Source: Flavobacterium palustre
GTDB lineage: Bacteria > Bacteroidota > Bacteroidia > Flavobacteriales > Flavobacteriaceae
DNA length: 64,000 nt
Reading direction: 5' to 3'
Assembly: GCF_014639535.1 (NCBI RefSeq)
Contig: NZ_BMGA01000004.1
Coordinates: 62,001-126,000, forward strand
Under the pieces are notes generated by a model that was not told where the DNA came from, ran no database searches, and saw nothing but the letters and a program-made list of their open reading frames with translations. This document shows positions 1 to 7,913 of this stretch, one piece after another. Each line of letters starts with the position of its first letter. The stretch's first letter is position 1. The translations under genes were made by a program, and so were the position numbers.

Positions 1-188
1 CAAAATCCCTGACGGAAAATTTTCTTTTTCTTATTGCAATTCAAGCATTGAAAACCTACAAAATCAATGGAAATATCTTTACCAATCAGCTGATTAACAT
101 TCAAAAAACTAGTTTCAAAAACCAAATAATATTGAATAGGTTTTCCATATTCGGTTTCCATTTTAGTAAGTACGCCTTCGTATTGCAT
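1..188 (-). CDS. DUF2797 family protein, N-terminal part (cut by window edge)
   Basis: The gene starts at an ATG at 188 and reads leftward out of the window, so only about 62 N-terminal residues are visible. They begin MQYEGVLTKMETEYGKPIQY and include FQCLNCNKKKK, half of a zinc-finger-like Cys pair. This resembles the start of DUF2797 proteins, which are conserved in Bacteroidota and have no settled function. It is divergent from the GH3 gene and the two share a short intergenic region of about 97 bases. The family call rests on memory of the N-terminal pattern. Confidence 0.6.
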   Translation of the reverse strand, partial: MQYEGVLTKMETEYGKPIQYYLVFETSFLNVNQLIGKDISIDFVGFQCLNCNKKKKIFRQGF

Positions 189-207
189 TAAGATTGAATT
201 TTTAAGG

Positions 208-237
208 TTTGCTGTTTCGTAAATTTTGCTATTTTTG
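208..237 (+). promoter_or_regulatory. Bacteroidota-type promoter for the GH3 gene
   Basis: TTTG at 208-211 and TATTTTTG at 230-237 are separated by 18 bases. This matches the Bacteroidota primary sigma consensus (TTTG, about 19 bases, TAnnTTTG). The start codon at 286 lies 48 bases downstream, giving a short leader. Confidence 0.6.
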
Positions 238-285
238 GTAAAGTTATTATTCCTAAGCTAAATTTCATAACCCTATTTTTTAAAA

Positions 286-1812
286 ATGCCAACACAGCTT
301 ATCAATTCATTTGCCTCTTGGGTTTTAAAACAACGAATCCATCAAATCGAACTTTTCCTGAAATACCCAAACGAGGTTCAGGAAGAGCTGCTTATGAATT
401 TAATTTCGGCTGCAAAAAACACCGAATTGGGTAAAAAATACAATTATGCTTCGATTAATTCCTATGCTACTTTTGCAGAAAGAATTCCGATTTCGACCTA
501 TGAAGAATTACAGCCTTTAATTGAAAGAACGCGTCAGGGAGAACAAAATGTTTTTTGGGAATCGCCTATCAAATGGTTTGCAAAATCCAGCGGAACTACC
601 AATGCCAAAAGCAAATTTATCCCTGTAAGCTACGAAGCACTAGAGGATTGCCATTACAAAGGCAGTAAGGATTTACTGTGTATGTATTTGAATAATAATG
701 AAAACTCGGAGCTATTTACAGGCAAAAGTTTACGTTTGGGAGGAAGTTCTCAAATTTACGAAGACAACAACAGTTTTTTCGGGGATTTATCGGCAATATT
801 GATTGAAAACATGCCTATTTGGGCTGAATTCAGCAGTACGCCCAGCAATAGAATTTCGTTAATGAGCGAATGGGAATCCAAAATGGCAGCCATTATCAAC
901 GAAACCAAAAGAGAAAATGTAACCAGCTTTGCAGGAGTTCCTTCGTGGATGCTGGTGTTAATGAACAAAATGCTTGAAGAAACCGGCAAAGGGAATTTAC
1001 TTGAAATTTGGCCAAACCTCGAAGTTTATTTTCACGGTGGCGTGAGTTTTAATCCGTATCGTGAACAATACCAAAACCTGCTACCTAAAAAAGATTTTAA
1101 ATATTACGAAATATACAATGCCTCCGAAGGTTTTTTTGCCATTCAGGACTTGAATCATTCCAGTGATTTATTATTAATGCTCGACTATGGAATTTTCTAT
1201 GAATTCATTCCAATGGATACTTTTGGAACACCCAATCAAAAAGTAATCCGTTTAGCCGATGTAGAATTGAATAAAAACTATGCTATTGTTATCACCACTA
1301 ATTCGGGATTGTTCCGCTATTTAGTGGGAGATACCGTGCGTTTTACTTCGCTAAATCCATTCAGAATCAGGGTTACCGGAAGAACCAAACACCACATCAA
1401 CGTTTTTGGAGAAGAATTAATGGTCGAAAATACCGATCAGGCACTTGCCAAAGCCTGTCATATCACCCATGCTGAAATAATAGACTATACCGTTGCACCA
1501 ATTTTTATGGATGGAAAAGAAAAAGGAGCACACGAATGGATGATTGAGTTTAAGAAAAAACCGGCTGACATGAATGTTTTTCAAAAAGCGTTGGACGAAA
1601 CTTTACAAACTTTGAATTCCGACTACGAGGCCAAACGCTACAACAACATGACGCTAAATCCTTTGGTAATTAATGTTGCCAGAGAGCACTTGTTTTATGA
1701 TTGGTTGAAAGACAATAACAAACTGGGGGGACAACACAAAATTCCAAGATTGTCCAATCAACGAGATTATCTGGAGCAATTGAAAAGTATGCAAGAGAAA
1801 GTGATAGTATAA
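286..1812 (+). CDS. GH3 auxin-responsive-promoter family protein (adenylating acyl-amido synthetase)
   Basis: This 508-residue protein has the length and motifs of the GH3 family, ANL-type enzymes that adenylate a carboxylic acid and join it to an amine. Visible motifs are the nucleotide-binding loop KSSGTTNAKSKFIP (about residues 100-113), the YNASEGFFA block (about 278-287), and GLFRYLVGDTVRF followed by RIRVTGR (about 340-365), which links to the C-terminal lid domain. Bacterial GH3 homologues are common in Flavobacteria, but their substrates are mostly unknown, so no plant-hormone role is implied. It has its own promoter at 208-237 and no co-directional neighbour downstream. Confidence 0.85.
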   Translation: MPTQLINSFASWVLKQRIHQIELFLKYPNEVQEELLMNLISAAKNTELGKKYNYASINSYATFAERIPISTYEELQPLIERTRQGEQNVFWESPIKWFAKSSGTTNAKSKFIPVSYEALEDCHYKGSKDLLCMYLNNNENSELFTGKSLRLGGSSQIYEDNNSFFGDLSAILIENMPIWAEFSSTPSNRISLMSEWESKMAAIINETKRENVTSFAGVPSWMLVLMNKMLEETGKGNLLEIWPNLEVYFHGGVSFNPYREQYQNLLPKKDFKYYEIYNASEGFFAIQDLNHSSDLLLMLDYGIFYEFIPMDTFGTPNQKVIRLADVELNKNYAIVITTNSGLFRYLVGDTVRFTSLNPFRIRVTGRTKHHINVFGEELMVENTDQALAKACHITHAEIIDYTVAPIFMDGKEKGAHEWMIEFKKKPADMNVFQKALDETLQTLNSDYEAKRYNNMTLNPLVINVAREHLFYDWLKDNNKLGGQHKIPRLSNQRDYLEQLKSMQEKVIV

Positions 1813-1820
1813 TTATTTTA

Positions 1821-1935
1821 GCCACGAATTCACTAATTTATATAATATCAAAATTCCACTAAGAAAAGTAATTTTAAAATTTAGTGGCATTGTAAAAAGA
1901 TAGTCTCTTTTGCATTTTATTCGTGAATTCGTGGC
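1821..1935. repeat. Intergenic element with 13-bp terminal inverted repeats
   Basis: The gap between the GH3 gene and the convergent SRPBCC gene is bounded by GCCACGAATTCAC (1821-1833) and its exact reverse complement (1923-1935). A nested pair, CCACTAA (about 1856-1862) and TTAGTGG (about 1880-1886), lies inside. It can fold into a long cruciform or hairpin and may end transcription from both sides. It has no ORF and looks like a small dispersed palindromic element, but only one copy is in this window. Confidence 0.6.
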
Positions 1936-1947
1936 TTAAAAAACTTA

Positions 1948-2478
1948 TTATTTTTCCAAAATCTTCTTCAAATTAGCTAAATTTTGAGTTTGTGCATCGG
2001 TGATGAATTTCTTCCCTATCAACGACATTAAATTCATTGGATAATCGGAATGCCCATAGAATTCATTGGTGATTTTAGTTTGATTTCCCGAAACATCCTC
2101 TACAAAAGTAGCCGCTTTAGCATCTCCTTTCATTGGTCGTTCAAAATGCAAATCGACATCAATCCTGTCATCGGTAATTTTTGAAATTTGCTGCGAGCCT
2201 TCGCCTACATTATCGTCTTTACTATTCCATTCCGCCTTAAAACCTACAGTTCCGTCAGTTCCGGTATAATTCATCACAACATTAGGATCCTGCATCACCC
2301 ATACACTATATTCTTCCTGATTTTTAATCAGTTTCACATAATTAAAAACTTTTTCTTTTGGTGTATTGATTGTCGCAGAAACGGAAACGGTATAATCCTT
2401 TGGAACAAACAAAGCTACTACTAAAAGCAATACTATCAGAGCTAAAAGTCCAAATACTATTTTTTTGATTATTCTCAT
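1948..2478 (-). CDS. Membrane-anchored SRPBCC (polyketide cyclase-like) protein
   Basis: The protein has 176 residues. An N-terminal hydrophobic helix (about residues 5-26) is followed by the sequence VSATINTPKEKVFNYV, the usual start of an SRPBCC/START-like domain that forms a hydrophobic ligand cavity. The domain runs to the C-terminus and includes a conserved FYGHSDYPMN segment. It is the last gene of a five-gene co-directional run, starting two bases after the preceding VOC gene. The ligand is unknown. The single N-terminal helix suggests an inner-membrane anchor rather than a cleaved signal. Confidence 0.75.
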   Translation of the reverse strand: MRIIKKIVFGLLALIVLLLVVALFVPKDYTVSVSATINTPKEKVFNYVKLIKNQEEYSVWVMQDPNVVMNYTGTDGTVGFKAEWNSKDDNVGEGSQQISKITDDRIDVDLHFERPMKGDAKAATFVEDVSGNQTKITNEFYGHSDYPMNLMSLIGKKFITDAQTQNLANLKKILEK

Positions 2479-2480
2479 AC

Positions 2481-2915
2481 TTATTGCTTTTCATTTTTAT
2501 CAAAATTGACCATCCAATTAATTCCAAACTTATCGGTAAACATCCCAAAATAAGCTCCCCAAAAAGTATCCGCCATTGGCATATAAGCATTTCCTCCCGC
2601 TGATAATCCGTTAAAAATTCGATTGGCTTCCTGCTTACTTTCGACATTAACAGAAATAGACATATTTCCACCAAAAACCACATCACCACTGGCCGAATTG
2701 CTATCACTTCCCATTAAAACAGCTGAACCAATAGGCAGGCAAACGTGCATGATTCTATTTCCTTCTTCTTCTGACAATTCAGGAGTATTATCGCCTGCCG
2801 GCATATCTTTAAACCTTCCAATGTATGGAAAATCTCCTCCAAAAACGGATTTATAAAACAAAAATGCTGCTTCGCAATTACCATTAAAAATTAAATACGG
2901 ATTGATTGTTGTCAT
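2481..2915 (-). CDS. VOC family protein (PhnB-like)
   Basis: The protein has 144 residues and begins MTTINPYLIFNGNCEAAFLF, the typical opening of PhnB/3-demethylubiquinone methyltransferase-like VOC proteins. The GGDFPYIGRFKDMP, HVCLPIGSAVLMGSD and WGAYFGMFTDKFGINWMVN segments match the beta-alpha-beta-beta-beta repeats of the fold. Many members of this subfamily lack the full glyoxalase metal triad and have no known reaction. It sits between two SRPBCC genes. Confidence 0.8.
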   Translation of the reverse strand: MTTINPYLIFNGNCEAAFLFYKSVFGGDFPYIGRFKDMPAGDNTPELSEEEGNRIMHVCLPIGSAVLMGSDSNSASGDVVFGGNMSISVNVESKQEANRIFNGLSAGGNAYMPMADTFWGAYFGMFTDKFGINWMVNFDKNEKQ

Positions 2916-2934
2916 GATTCTTATTTTAAATTAA

Positions 2935-3378
2935 TTATTCTTCTGATAATTCTTTTATCAGAGCTAATGCCTTTGAAAATGTAGTATTAAAATGCTCAAT
3001 ATATTTCTCAGTCGTATCTACTGTAGCCTCCAGAACAGTCATTCCGTTACTGGCAGTTAAACGGTAGGTTTCCATGGCACCAACCCATTCCTGAGTTGCA
3101 GTATCAACAGGCAAAACTTCATGGTTTTTCATCATATTCAAATGTCGGAAAGCCATATATTCATTTTCTGTTTTCTTTTCTATAATGCTATACATTCCTT
3201 CACCATTGGGTGTAAGAAATTGAACAAAACCTCCTTCTTCCCAGTCGCTTATAGCATAACTGCCTTCGCAAAAAACACCCGTCCATTTTCTATAACTGGC
3301 TTCTTCCCACAAAACTGACCAAACTTTTTCTCTGGACGCCTGAATTTCAATCTTAAAAGTTAATGTTTTCATATTCAA
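2935..3378 (-). CDS. SRPBCC domain protein (AHSA1-like)
   Basis: This 147-residue cytoplasmic protein starts TLTFKIEIQASREKVWSVLW, the classic first strand and helix of SRPBCC/AHSA1 domains. It has EEGGFVQFLTPNGEGMYSII and TAEWVGAMETYRL-like strands and a long C-terminal helix. Two in-frame ATGs (codons 1 and 3) are possible starts. It lies in the alternating SRPBCC/VOC cluster. The ligand cannot be told from sequence. Confidence 0.75.
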   Translation of the reverse strand: MNMKTLTFKIEIQASREKVWSVLWEEASYRKWTGVFCEGSYAISDWEEGGFVQFLTPNGEGMYSIIEKKTENEYMAFRHLNMMKNHEVLPVDTATQEWVGAMETYRLTASNGMTVLEATVDTTEKYIEHFNTTFSKALALIKELSEE

Positions 3379-3384
3379 TATTTA

Positions 3385-3792
3385 TTAAGACAATTTACTA
3401 AAATCCATATACAAAACACCCCAACGATGTCCGTCTAAATCAGCAAAACCACACCCATACATCCAACCCTGACTCAAAGCCGGTTTTGAAAAGACTGTTC
3501 CTCCGGCTTCTTCAACCCTGTGGGCAATGGCATCAACTTCCTCCCAACTTTCGGCATCAATTGATATTAAAACCTCCGAACTTAGTTTGGTATCTGTAAT
3601 TGGATTTTTTATAAATTCCTGAAACATGGTTTCTTCAAAAAGCATGATTACAAAATTATTTTCACCAACTAACAAACAGGTTGAATATTCTGTATCATGC
3701 TGCTCATTGAAAGAGAAACCAAGTTTAGAAAAAAACATCTTGGATTGCTTAATATCTTTTACCGGAAGATTAAGCCATATTTGTTTTGCCAT
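3385..3792 (-). CDS. VOC/glyoxalase-fold protein
   Basis: The protein has 135 residues. It opens with IWLNLPVKDIKQSKMFFSKL and has SEVLISIDAESWEEVDAIAHRVEEAGGTVFSKP in the middle, then GWMYGCGFADLDGHRWGVLY near the C-terminus. These are typical of glyoxalase/bleomycin-resistance/dioxygenase superfamily proteins. No antibiotic or substrate can be assigned. It lies 6 bases upstream of the next SRPBCC gene in transcription order, so the two are probably cotranscribed. Confidence 0.8.
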   Translation of the reverse strand: MAKQIWLNLPVKDIKQSKMFFSKLGFSFNEQHDTEYSTCLLVGENNFVIMLFEETMFQEFIKNPITDTKLSSEVLISIDAESWEEVDAIAHRVEEAGGTVFSKPALSQGWMYGCGFADLDGHRWGVLYMDFSKLS

Positions 3793-3802
3793 CGTATTGA
3801 AT

Positions 3803-4213
3803 TTAGCTCAAATTATTCTCAACGTACCTCTTAAAATTATCCAATATAGCCTGCCAACCCTGATATTGTAACTCTTCTGAATTTACTGATTCGGGTTCAA
3901 AATATTCTCTGACTTCAAATCCATCTTCCAGCTCTTCAAAAACAATAATAACTACTCTTCCGTCTTCGATAGTATAAGCAATTAATTTTTTGTCTAAAAC
4001 AGCGCAATATGTTCCAACAAAGTCAAAACTCATTGTTCCGTCTTTTGAAGCCATAGTCGATTTAAATCTACCACCTACTTTCAAATCATTCTCTGCAAAA
4101 GGTGTATGCCAATCTTCAGAAGCCATATTCCACTGGGTAATATGCTCCGGCAATGTCCATAAATCCCAAATCTTGTCTATGGGAGCCTGAATTTTTGTTT
4201 GAACTGTTATCAT
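3803..4213 (-). CDS. SRPBCC family protein (AHSA1-like)
   Basis: The protein has 136 residues. ITVQTKIQAPIDKIWDLWTL is the diagnostic N-terminal strand-helix, followed by PEHITQWNMASEDWHTP, GGRFKSTMASKDGTMSFDF and a C-terminal helix QGWQAILDNFKRYVEN. This pattern matches proteins annotated as activator of Hsp90 ATPase 1-like, though direct Hsp90 involvement in bacteria is not established. It is the first gene of the five-gene leftward cluster 4213-1948. A clear consensus promoter is not visible upstream. Confidence 0.8.
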   Translation of the reverse strand: MITVQTKIQAPIDKIWDLWTLPEHITQWNMASEDWHTPFAENDLKVGGRFKSTMASKDGTMSFDFVGTYCAVLDKKLIAYTIEDGRVVIIVFEELEDGFEVREYFEPESVNSEELQYQGWQAILDNFKRYVENNLS

Positions 4214-4266
4214 TGTACGTTATTTAAGTCTGTATTATAAAAATACAATTTTAAACGTAACGAAAT

Positions 4267-4303
4267 AAAAAAACCTTAGCTCAAAATTAAAGCTAAGGTT
4301 TTT
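4267..4303 (-). terminator. Rho-independent terminator of serB
   Basis: A 13-bp perfect stem, 4269-4281 paired with 4291-4303, encloses a 9-base loop. On the minus strand it is followed by a run of T. It lies just after the serB stop codon at 4325. Confidence 0.8.
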
Positions 4304-4324
4304 AAAACGTTATATCTAAGCTAT

Positions 4325-5563
4325 TTAGATATTATCCATCATATCAATATGACGGTCATGATACCCTAATAGATATAAAACTCCGTCAAGACCCAAACTC
4401 GAAATAGAAGTTGCCGCACTTTCTTTTACCGTAGGTTTAGCATGAAAAGCAATTCCTAATCCTGCTAAATTAATCATTGGTAAATCATTGGCACCATCAC
4501 CCACAGCAATCGTTTGATTGATGTGAATCCCTTCTTTTTCAGCAATTGCTTTTAGGAATTCAGCTTTCTTTTGACCGTCAACAATTTCACCAATATAATT
4601 ACCTGTTAATTTACCGTCTTTAATCTCTAACTCATTAGCATGAACATAATCAATACCTAATTCTTTTTGCAAATAATTTCCAAAATAGGTAAATCCTCCT
4701 GACAAAATAGCGGTTTTATAACCATAATATTTTAGGGCTTTCATCAATCGGTGCGCGCCTTTGGTAATTGGCAAATTGATGGCGACATTATGCAAAACAT
4801 CTTCACTTAAACCTTCCAGCAAAGCCATACGTTTTTTGAAGCTTTCGCTAAAATCAATCTCACCATTCATCGCCGATTCAGTAATAGCTCTCACCTGCTC
4901 TCCAACACCGGCCAATTCTGCTAGCTCATCTATTACTTCTGTCTGAATCAAAGTCGAATCCATATCAAAACACACCAAACGACGGTTTCTTCTGTAAATA
5001 TTGTCTTCCTGGAAAGAGATATCAACGTCTAAAGTTCTGGAAATTTCCATAAAACTGGCTGTCATAACGGTTTTGTCTACAATTTCTCCCGAAACCGATA
5101 ATTGCACACAAGAACGGGGATATACTTCTGTTTCTACAATAGAAGTTCTTCCTGTTAATCTTTTTATCGAATCAATATTCAGATTTTGGTCGGACATTAT
5201 TTTAGTCACCGCGGCCAATTGTCCCGCAGCTAGTGTCTCTCCTAAAATATTGATGATATAACGTTGTTTAGACTGTGCTTTTACCCATTTCTCATAATCC
5301 TCAATGGTAATAGGAATAAATTTCACTTTTATCCCTAATTCATAAGCCTTAAACAACAAGTCTTTTAAAACCGGAGCCGAAGAAGAACCAGCTTCAATTT
5401 CGAACAAAATTCCTAACGAAAGTGTATCGTGGATATCCGCTTGTCCTATATCTAAAATAACGGCATTATACATCGCCAATACTGATGTTAAACCAGCTGT
5501 TACCCCTGGTTTATCTTGACCAGAAACTTTTAATAAAATTATCTCTTTATCCTCAATTGCCAT
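4325..5563 (-). CDS. serB: Phosphoserine phosphatase with two N-terminal ACT domains
   Basis: SerB catalyses the last step of serine synthesis, phosphoserine to serine. The 412-residue protein has an N-terminal ACT-like domain (about residues 5-85, starting ILLKVSGQDKPGVTAGL), a second regulatory domain (about 100-175), and a C-terminal HAD phosphatase. The HAD motifs are visible: FDMDSTLIQTE (nucleophile and acid Asp), ILSGGFTYFGNYL, and VGDGANDLPMI. The tandem ACT arrangement is like the long form of SerB in mycobacteria and suggests amino-acid feedback. It is monocistronic, with a terminator at 4267-4303. Confidence 0.93.
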   Translation of the reverse strand: MAIEDKEIILLKVSGQDKPGVTAGLTSVLAMYNAVILDIGQADIHDTLSLGILFEIEAGSSSAPVLKDLLFKAYELGIKVKFIPITIEDYEKWVKAQSKQRYIINILGETLAAGQLAAVTKIMSDQNLNIDSIKRLTGRTSIVETEVYPRSCVQLSVSGEIVDKTVMTASFMEISRTLDVDISFQEDNIYRRNRRLVCFDMDSTLIQTEVIDELAELAGVGEQVRAITESAMNGEIDFSESFKKRMALLEGLSEDVLHNVAINLPITKGAHRLMKALKYYGYKTAILSGGFTYFGNYLQKELGIDYVHANELEIKDGKLTGNYIGEIVDGQKKAEFLKAIAEKEGIHINQTIAVGDGANDLPMINLAGLGIAFHAKPTVKESAATSISSLGLDGVLYLLGYHDRHIDMMDNI

Positions 5564-5674
5564 TTTTAATCTATATTGATTTTAGAAGCGACAAAAATCG
5601 ACAATCTATTGTAGATAAAAAAAAATATCGCGTGTTTTTTACAAAGAGATGATTTTAAGCTAACTCAAACTCAT

Positions 5675-5710
5675 AAAAAAACCCGTCTCGTTCTAAAAAA
5701 CGAGACGGGT
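5675..5710 (-). terminator. Terminator downstream of clpX
   Basis: ACCCGTCTCGTT (5681-5692) pairs with AACGAGACGGGT (5699-5710). On the minus strand the stem is followed by a run of six T (5675-5680). It ends the tig-clpP-clpX direction of transcription, 22 bases past the clpX stop. Confidence 0.9.
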
Positions 5711-5732
5711 TTAAAATTGTATCGATTAAAAA

Positions 5733-6965
5733 TTATGAGGCAATCTCTAATCGCTTCAATAAATTTTTATTTAAAGTTTCCTGAGCGTAGTCTTTATCAA
5801 TTTCTAATATTTTATCATCAGAACTTGGCAATTCGTACATTGCATCCGTTAAGATAGCTTCACAAAGTGAACGCAATCCACGAGCTCCTAATTTGTATTC
5901 CAAAGCCTTATCAACAATAAAATCCAAAGCTTCATCAGTAATGGTGAATTCCACCTCATCCATTAAAAACAATTTTTGATATTGTTTAATCAACGCATTT
6001 TTAGGCTGGGTCAAAATAGCACGCAAAGTTGCTCTGTCCAAAGGATCCATGTGTGTTAACACCGGTAAACGACCAATAATCTCAGGAATCAATCCGAAAT
6101 CCTTAATATCTTTAGGAATAATATATTGCAACAAATTGTCTTTGTCAATAGCATCCGTATTTTTAGATGAACTATAACCTACTGCCTGACGATTTAAACG
6201 TTTAGAAATAATTCTTTCTACACCATCAAAAGCACCACCGGCAATAAACAAAATGTTTTGTGTATTCACCTCAACAAATTTTTGATCCGGGTGTTTACGT
6301 CCTCCTTTTGGTGGCACATTCACAACCGTTCCTTCAAGCAATTTTAACAAAGCCTGTTGTACTCCTTCGCCTGAAACATCACGTGTTATAGACGGATTGT
6401 CGCTCTTACGGGCAATTTTGTCAATTTCGTCAATAAATACAATTCCGCGTTCAGCCTTAGCCACATCATAATCGGCAGCCTGCAAAAGACGCGTTAAAAT
6501 ACTTTCAACATCTTCCCCCACATAACCTGCTTCAGTCAACACGGTAGCATCTACAATAGCCAAAGGAACATCCAACATTTTAGCAATGGTTTTTGCCACT
6601 AATGTTTTTCCTGTTCCGGTTTGTCCCACCATAATGATGTTACTTTTTTCAATCTCTACTTCGTCTTCCAGTTGCTGTTGCATCAAACGTTTGTAGTGAT
6701 TGTACACCGCCACCGACATCACTTTTTTAGTTTGGTCTTGTCCAATAACGTATTGATCCAGGAAAGCTCTGATTTCTTTTGGCTTTAACAAAATCAAATC
6801 ACCAATTAATTTTGAACTTCCGCTTGATTTCAACTCTTCAAGAACAATTCCATGAGCCTGTTCGATACATCTGTCGCAAATATGCGCATTTATTCCAGCA
6901 ATCAATAAATTGGTTTCCGGCTTTTTTCTCCCACAAAACGAACACTCTAATACTTCTTTTGCCAT
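5733..6965 (-). CDS. clpX: ATP-dependent Clp protease ATP-binding subunit ClpX
   Basis: ClpX unfolds tagged substrates and feeds them to ClpP. From the ATG at 6965 the protein has 410 residues. The open frame extends 17 codons upstream, but [15 protein letters not shown] is the family N-terminus. It has a four-Cys zinc domain (CSFC and CDRC), Walker A GQTGTGKT, the pore loop GYVGEDVE, Walker B IVFIDEID, and [10 protein letters not shown]. The upstream extension is Gln/Thr/Asn/Lys-rich and comes from a repeat in the clpP-clpX spacer, which argues against the longer start. It lies directly downstream of clpP, so the two are probably cotranscribed. Confidence 0.95.
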   Translation of the reverse strand: MAKEVLECSFCGRKKPETNLLIAGINAHICDRCIEQAHGIVLEELKSSGSSKLIGDLILLKPKEIRAFLDQYVIGQDQTKKVMSVAVYNHYKRLMQQQLEDEVEIEKSNIIMVGQTGTGKTLVAKTIAKMLDVPLAIVDATVLTEAGYVGEDVESILTRLLQAADYDVAKAERGIVFIDEIDKIARKSDNPSITRDVSGEGVQQALLKLLEGTVVNVPPKGGRKHPDQKFVEVNTQNILFIAGGAFDGVERIISKRLNRQAVGYSSSKNTDAIDKDNLLQYIIPKDIKDFGLIPEIIGRLPVLTHMDPLDRATLRAILTQPKNALIKQYQKLFLMDEVEFTITDEALDFIVDKALEYKLGARGLRSLCEAILTDAMYELPSSDDKILEIDKDYAQETLNKNLLKRLEIAS

Positions 6966-6979
6966 TCTTTTTTGTTTGT

Positions 6980-7029
6980 GGTTTGTTGTTTGTTGTTTTG
7001 GACGAACCATAAACAATAAACAACAAACC
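6980..7029 (-). repeat. Long inverted repeat in the clpP-clpX spacer
   Basis: Bases 6980-6998 and 7011-7029 are inverted repeats of 19 bases with one mismatch, separated by 12 bases. The arms are G/T-rich on one side and A/C-rich on the other. The transcript could form a stable stem 15 bases upstream of the clpX start codon and influence clpX translation or processing. There is no T-run, so it is not an obvious terminator. Confidence 0.65.
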
Positions 7030-7038
7030 CTTAACTAA

Positions 7039-7713
7039 TTATCCTCTTATTAAAACTTCATCAATCATTCCGTACTGTTTTGCCTCTTCGGCAATCATCC
7101 AGTAATCACGCTCACTATCGGCATATACTTTATCAAATTCCTGTCCTGAATGATGAGAAATAATTCTGTATAACTCATCTTTCAATTTCAACATTTCGCG
7201 TAAGTTGATTTCCATATCAGATGCAACACCTTGTGCTCCTCCTGATGGTTGGTGAATCATTACTCTTGAATGTGGTAAAGCCGAACGTTTTCCTGCTGCA
7301 CCGGCGCATAACAATACTGCTCCCATAGAAGCTGCCATTCCGGTACAAATTGTCGCTACATCAGGTTTGATATATTGCATGGTATCATAAATCCCTAATC
7401 CGGCATAAACACTTCCTCCCGGAGAGTTCAAATAAATCTGAATATCCTTAGAGGCATCAGCGCTTTCTAAGAAAAGTAATTGTGCCTGAACGATGTTTGC
7501 AATCTGGTCATCAATTCCTGTTCCCAGAAAAATAATTCTATCCATCATCAGCCTTGAGAAAACGTCTAATTGCGAAATGTTTAATTGACGTTCTTCAATA
7601 ATATACGGAGTCATATTAGTAGGTGTCATCGCATTTACGATTTTATCGTAATACATAGCATTTACTCCTTGGTGCTTTGTAGCAAACTTTTTAAATTCTT
7701 TACCGTAATTCAT
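7039..7713 (-). CDS. clpP: ATP-dependent Clp protease proteolytic subunit ClpP
   Basis: ClpP is the tetradecameric serine peptidase partner of ClpX. At 224 residues it fits the family with a modest N-terminal extension. Motifs include IYLNSPGGSVYAGLGIYDTM, the catalytic Ser in CTGMAASMGAVLL, the catalytic His in RVMIHQPSGG, and the catalytic Asp in the DSERDYWM segment. It lies between tig and clpX, the same order as in many bacteria. Confidence 0.95.
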   Translation of the reverse strand: MNYGKEFKKFATKHQGVNAMYYDKIVNAMTPTNMTPYIIEERQLNISQLDVFSRLMMDRIIFLGTGIDDQIANIVQAQLLFLESADASKDIQIYLNSPGGSVYAGLGIYDTMQYIKPDVATICTGMAASMGAVLLCAGAAGKRSALPHSRVMIHQPSGGAQGVASDMEINLREMLKLKDELYRIISHHSGQEFDKVYADSERDYWMIAEEAKQYGMIDEVLIRG

Positions 7714-7832
7714 ATCTATTTGTTCTATGTTTTAAGTTATATCTTATTTTTTCATTAAAGCAAAGGTCATACCTCTTTACAAATAATGTCATTCTGTCTT
7801 GTTTTTTGTTTTCACAAACATTTAAAACAAAA

Positions 7833-7858
7833 GAGCGCCAAAAAAACTTCTGACGCTC
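7833..7858 (-). terminator. Probable terminator after tig
   Basis: On the minus strand GAGCGTC pairs with GGCGCTC (one G-U pair) across a 12-base loop, followed by TTTTGTTTT. It is 55 bases beyond the tig stop. It would separate tig from clpP or act as an attenuator between them. Confidence 0.6.
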
Positions 7859-7913
7859 AAATATAACTATTTTTTTAACTTTTGGCTAATGCCAAAGCTA
7901 TTCACGAGATTAT

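Noticed and set aside
2342-2707. 121-residue frame on the minus strand overlapping the VOC and SRPBCC genes
   Set aside because: It is out of frame with two genes that have clear family motifs, and its own sequence matches no domain pattern.
6966-7016. 17-codon N-terminal extension of ClpX
   Set aside because: It is encoded by the inverted-repeat spacer, and the family N-terminus begins at 6965.
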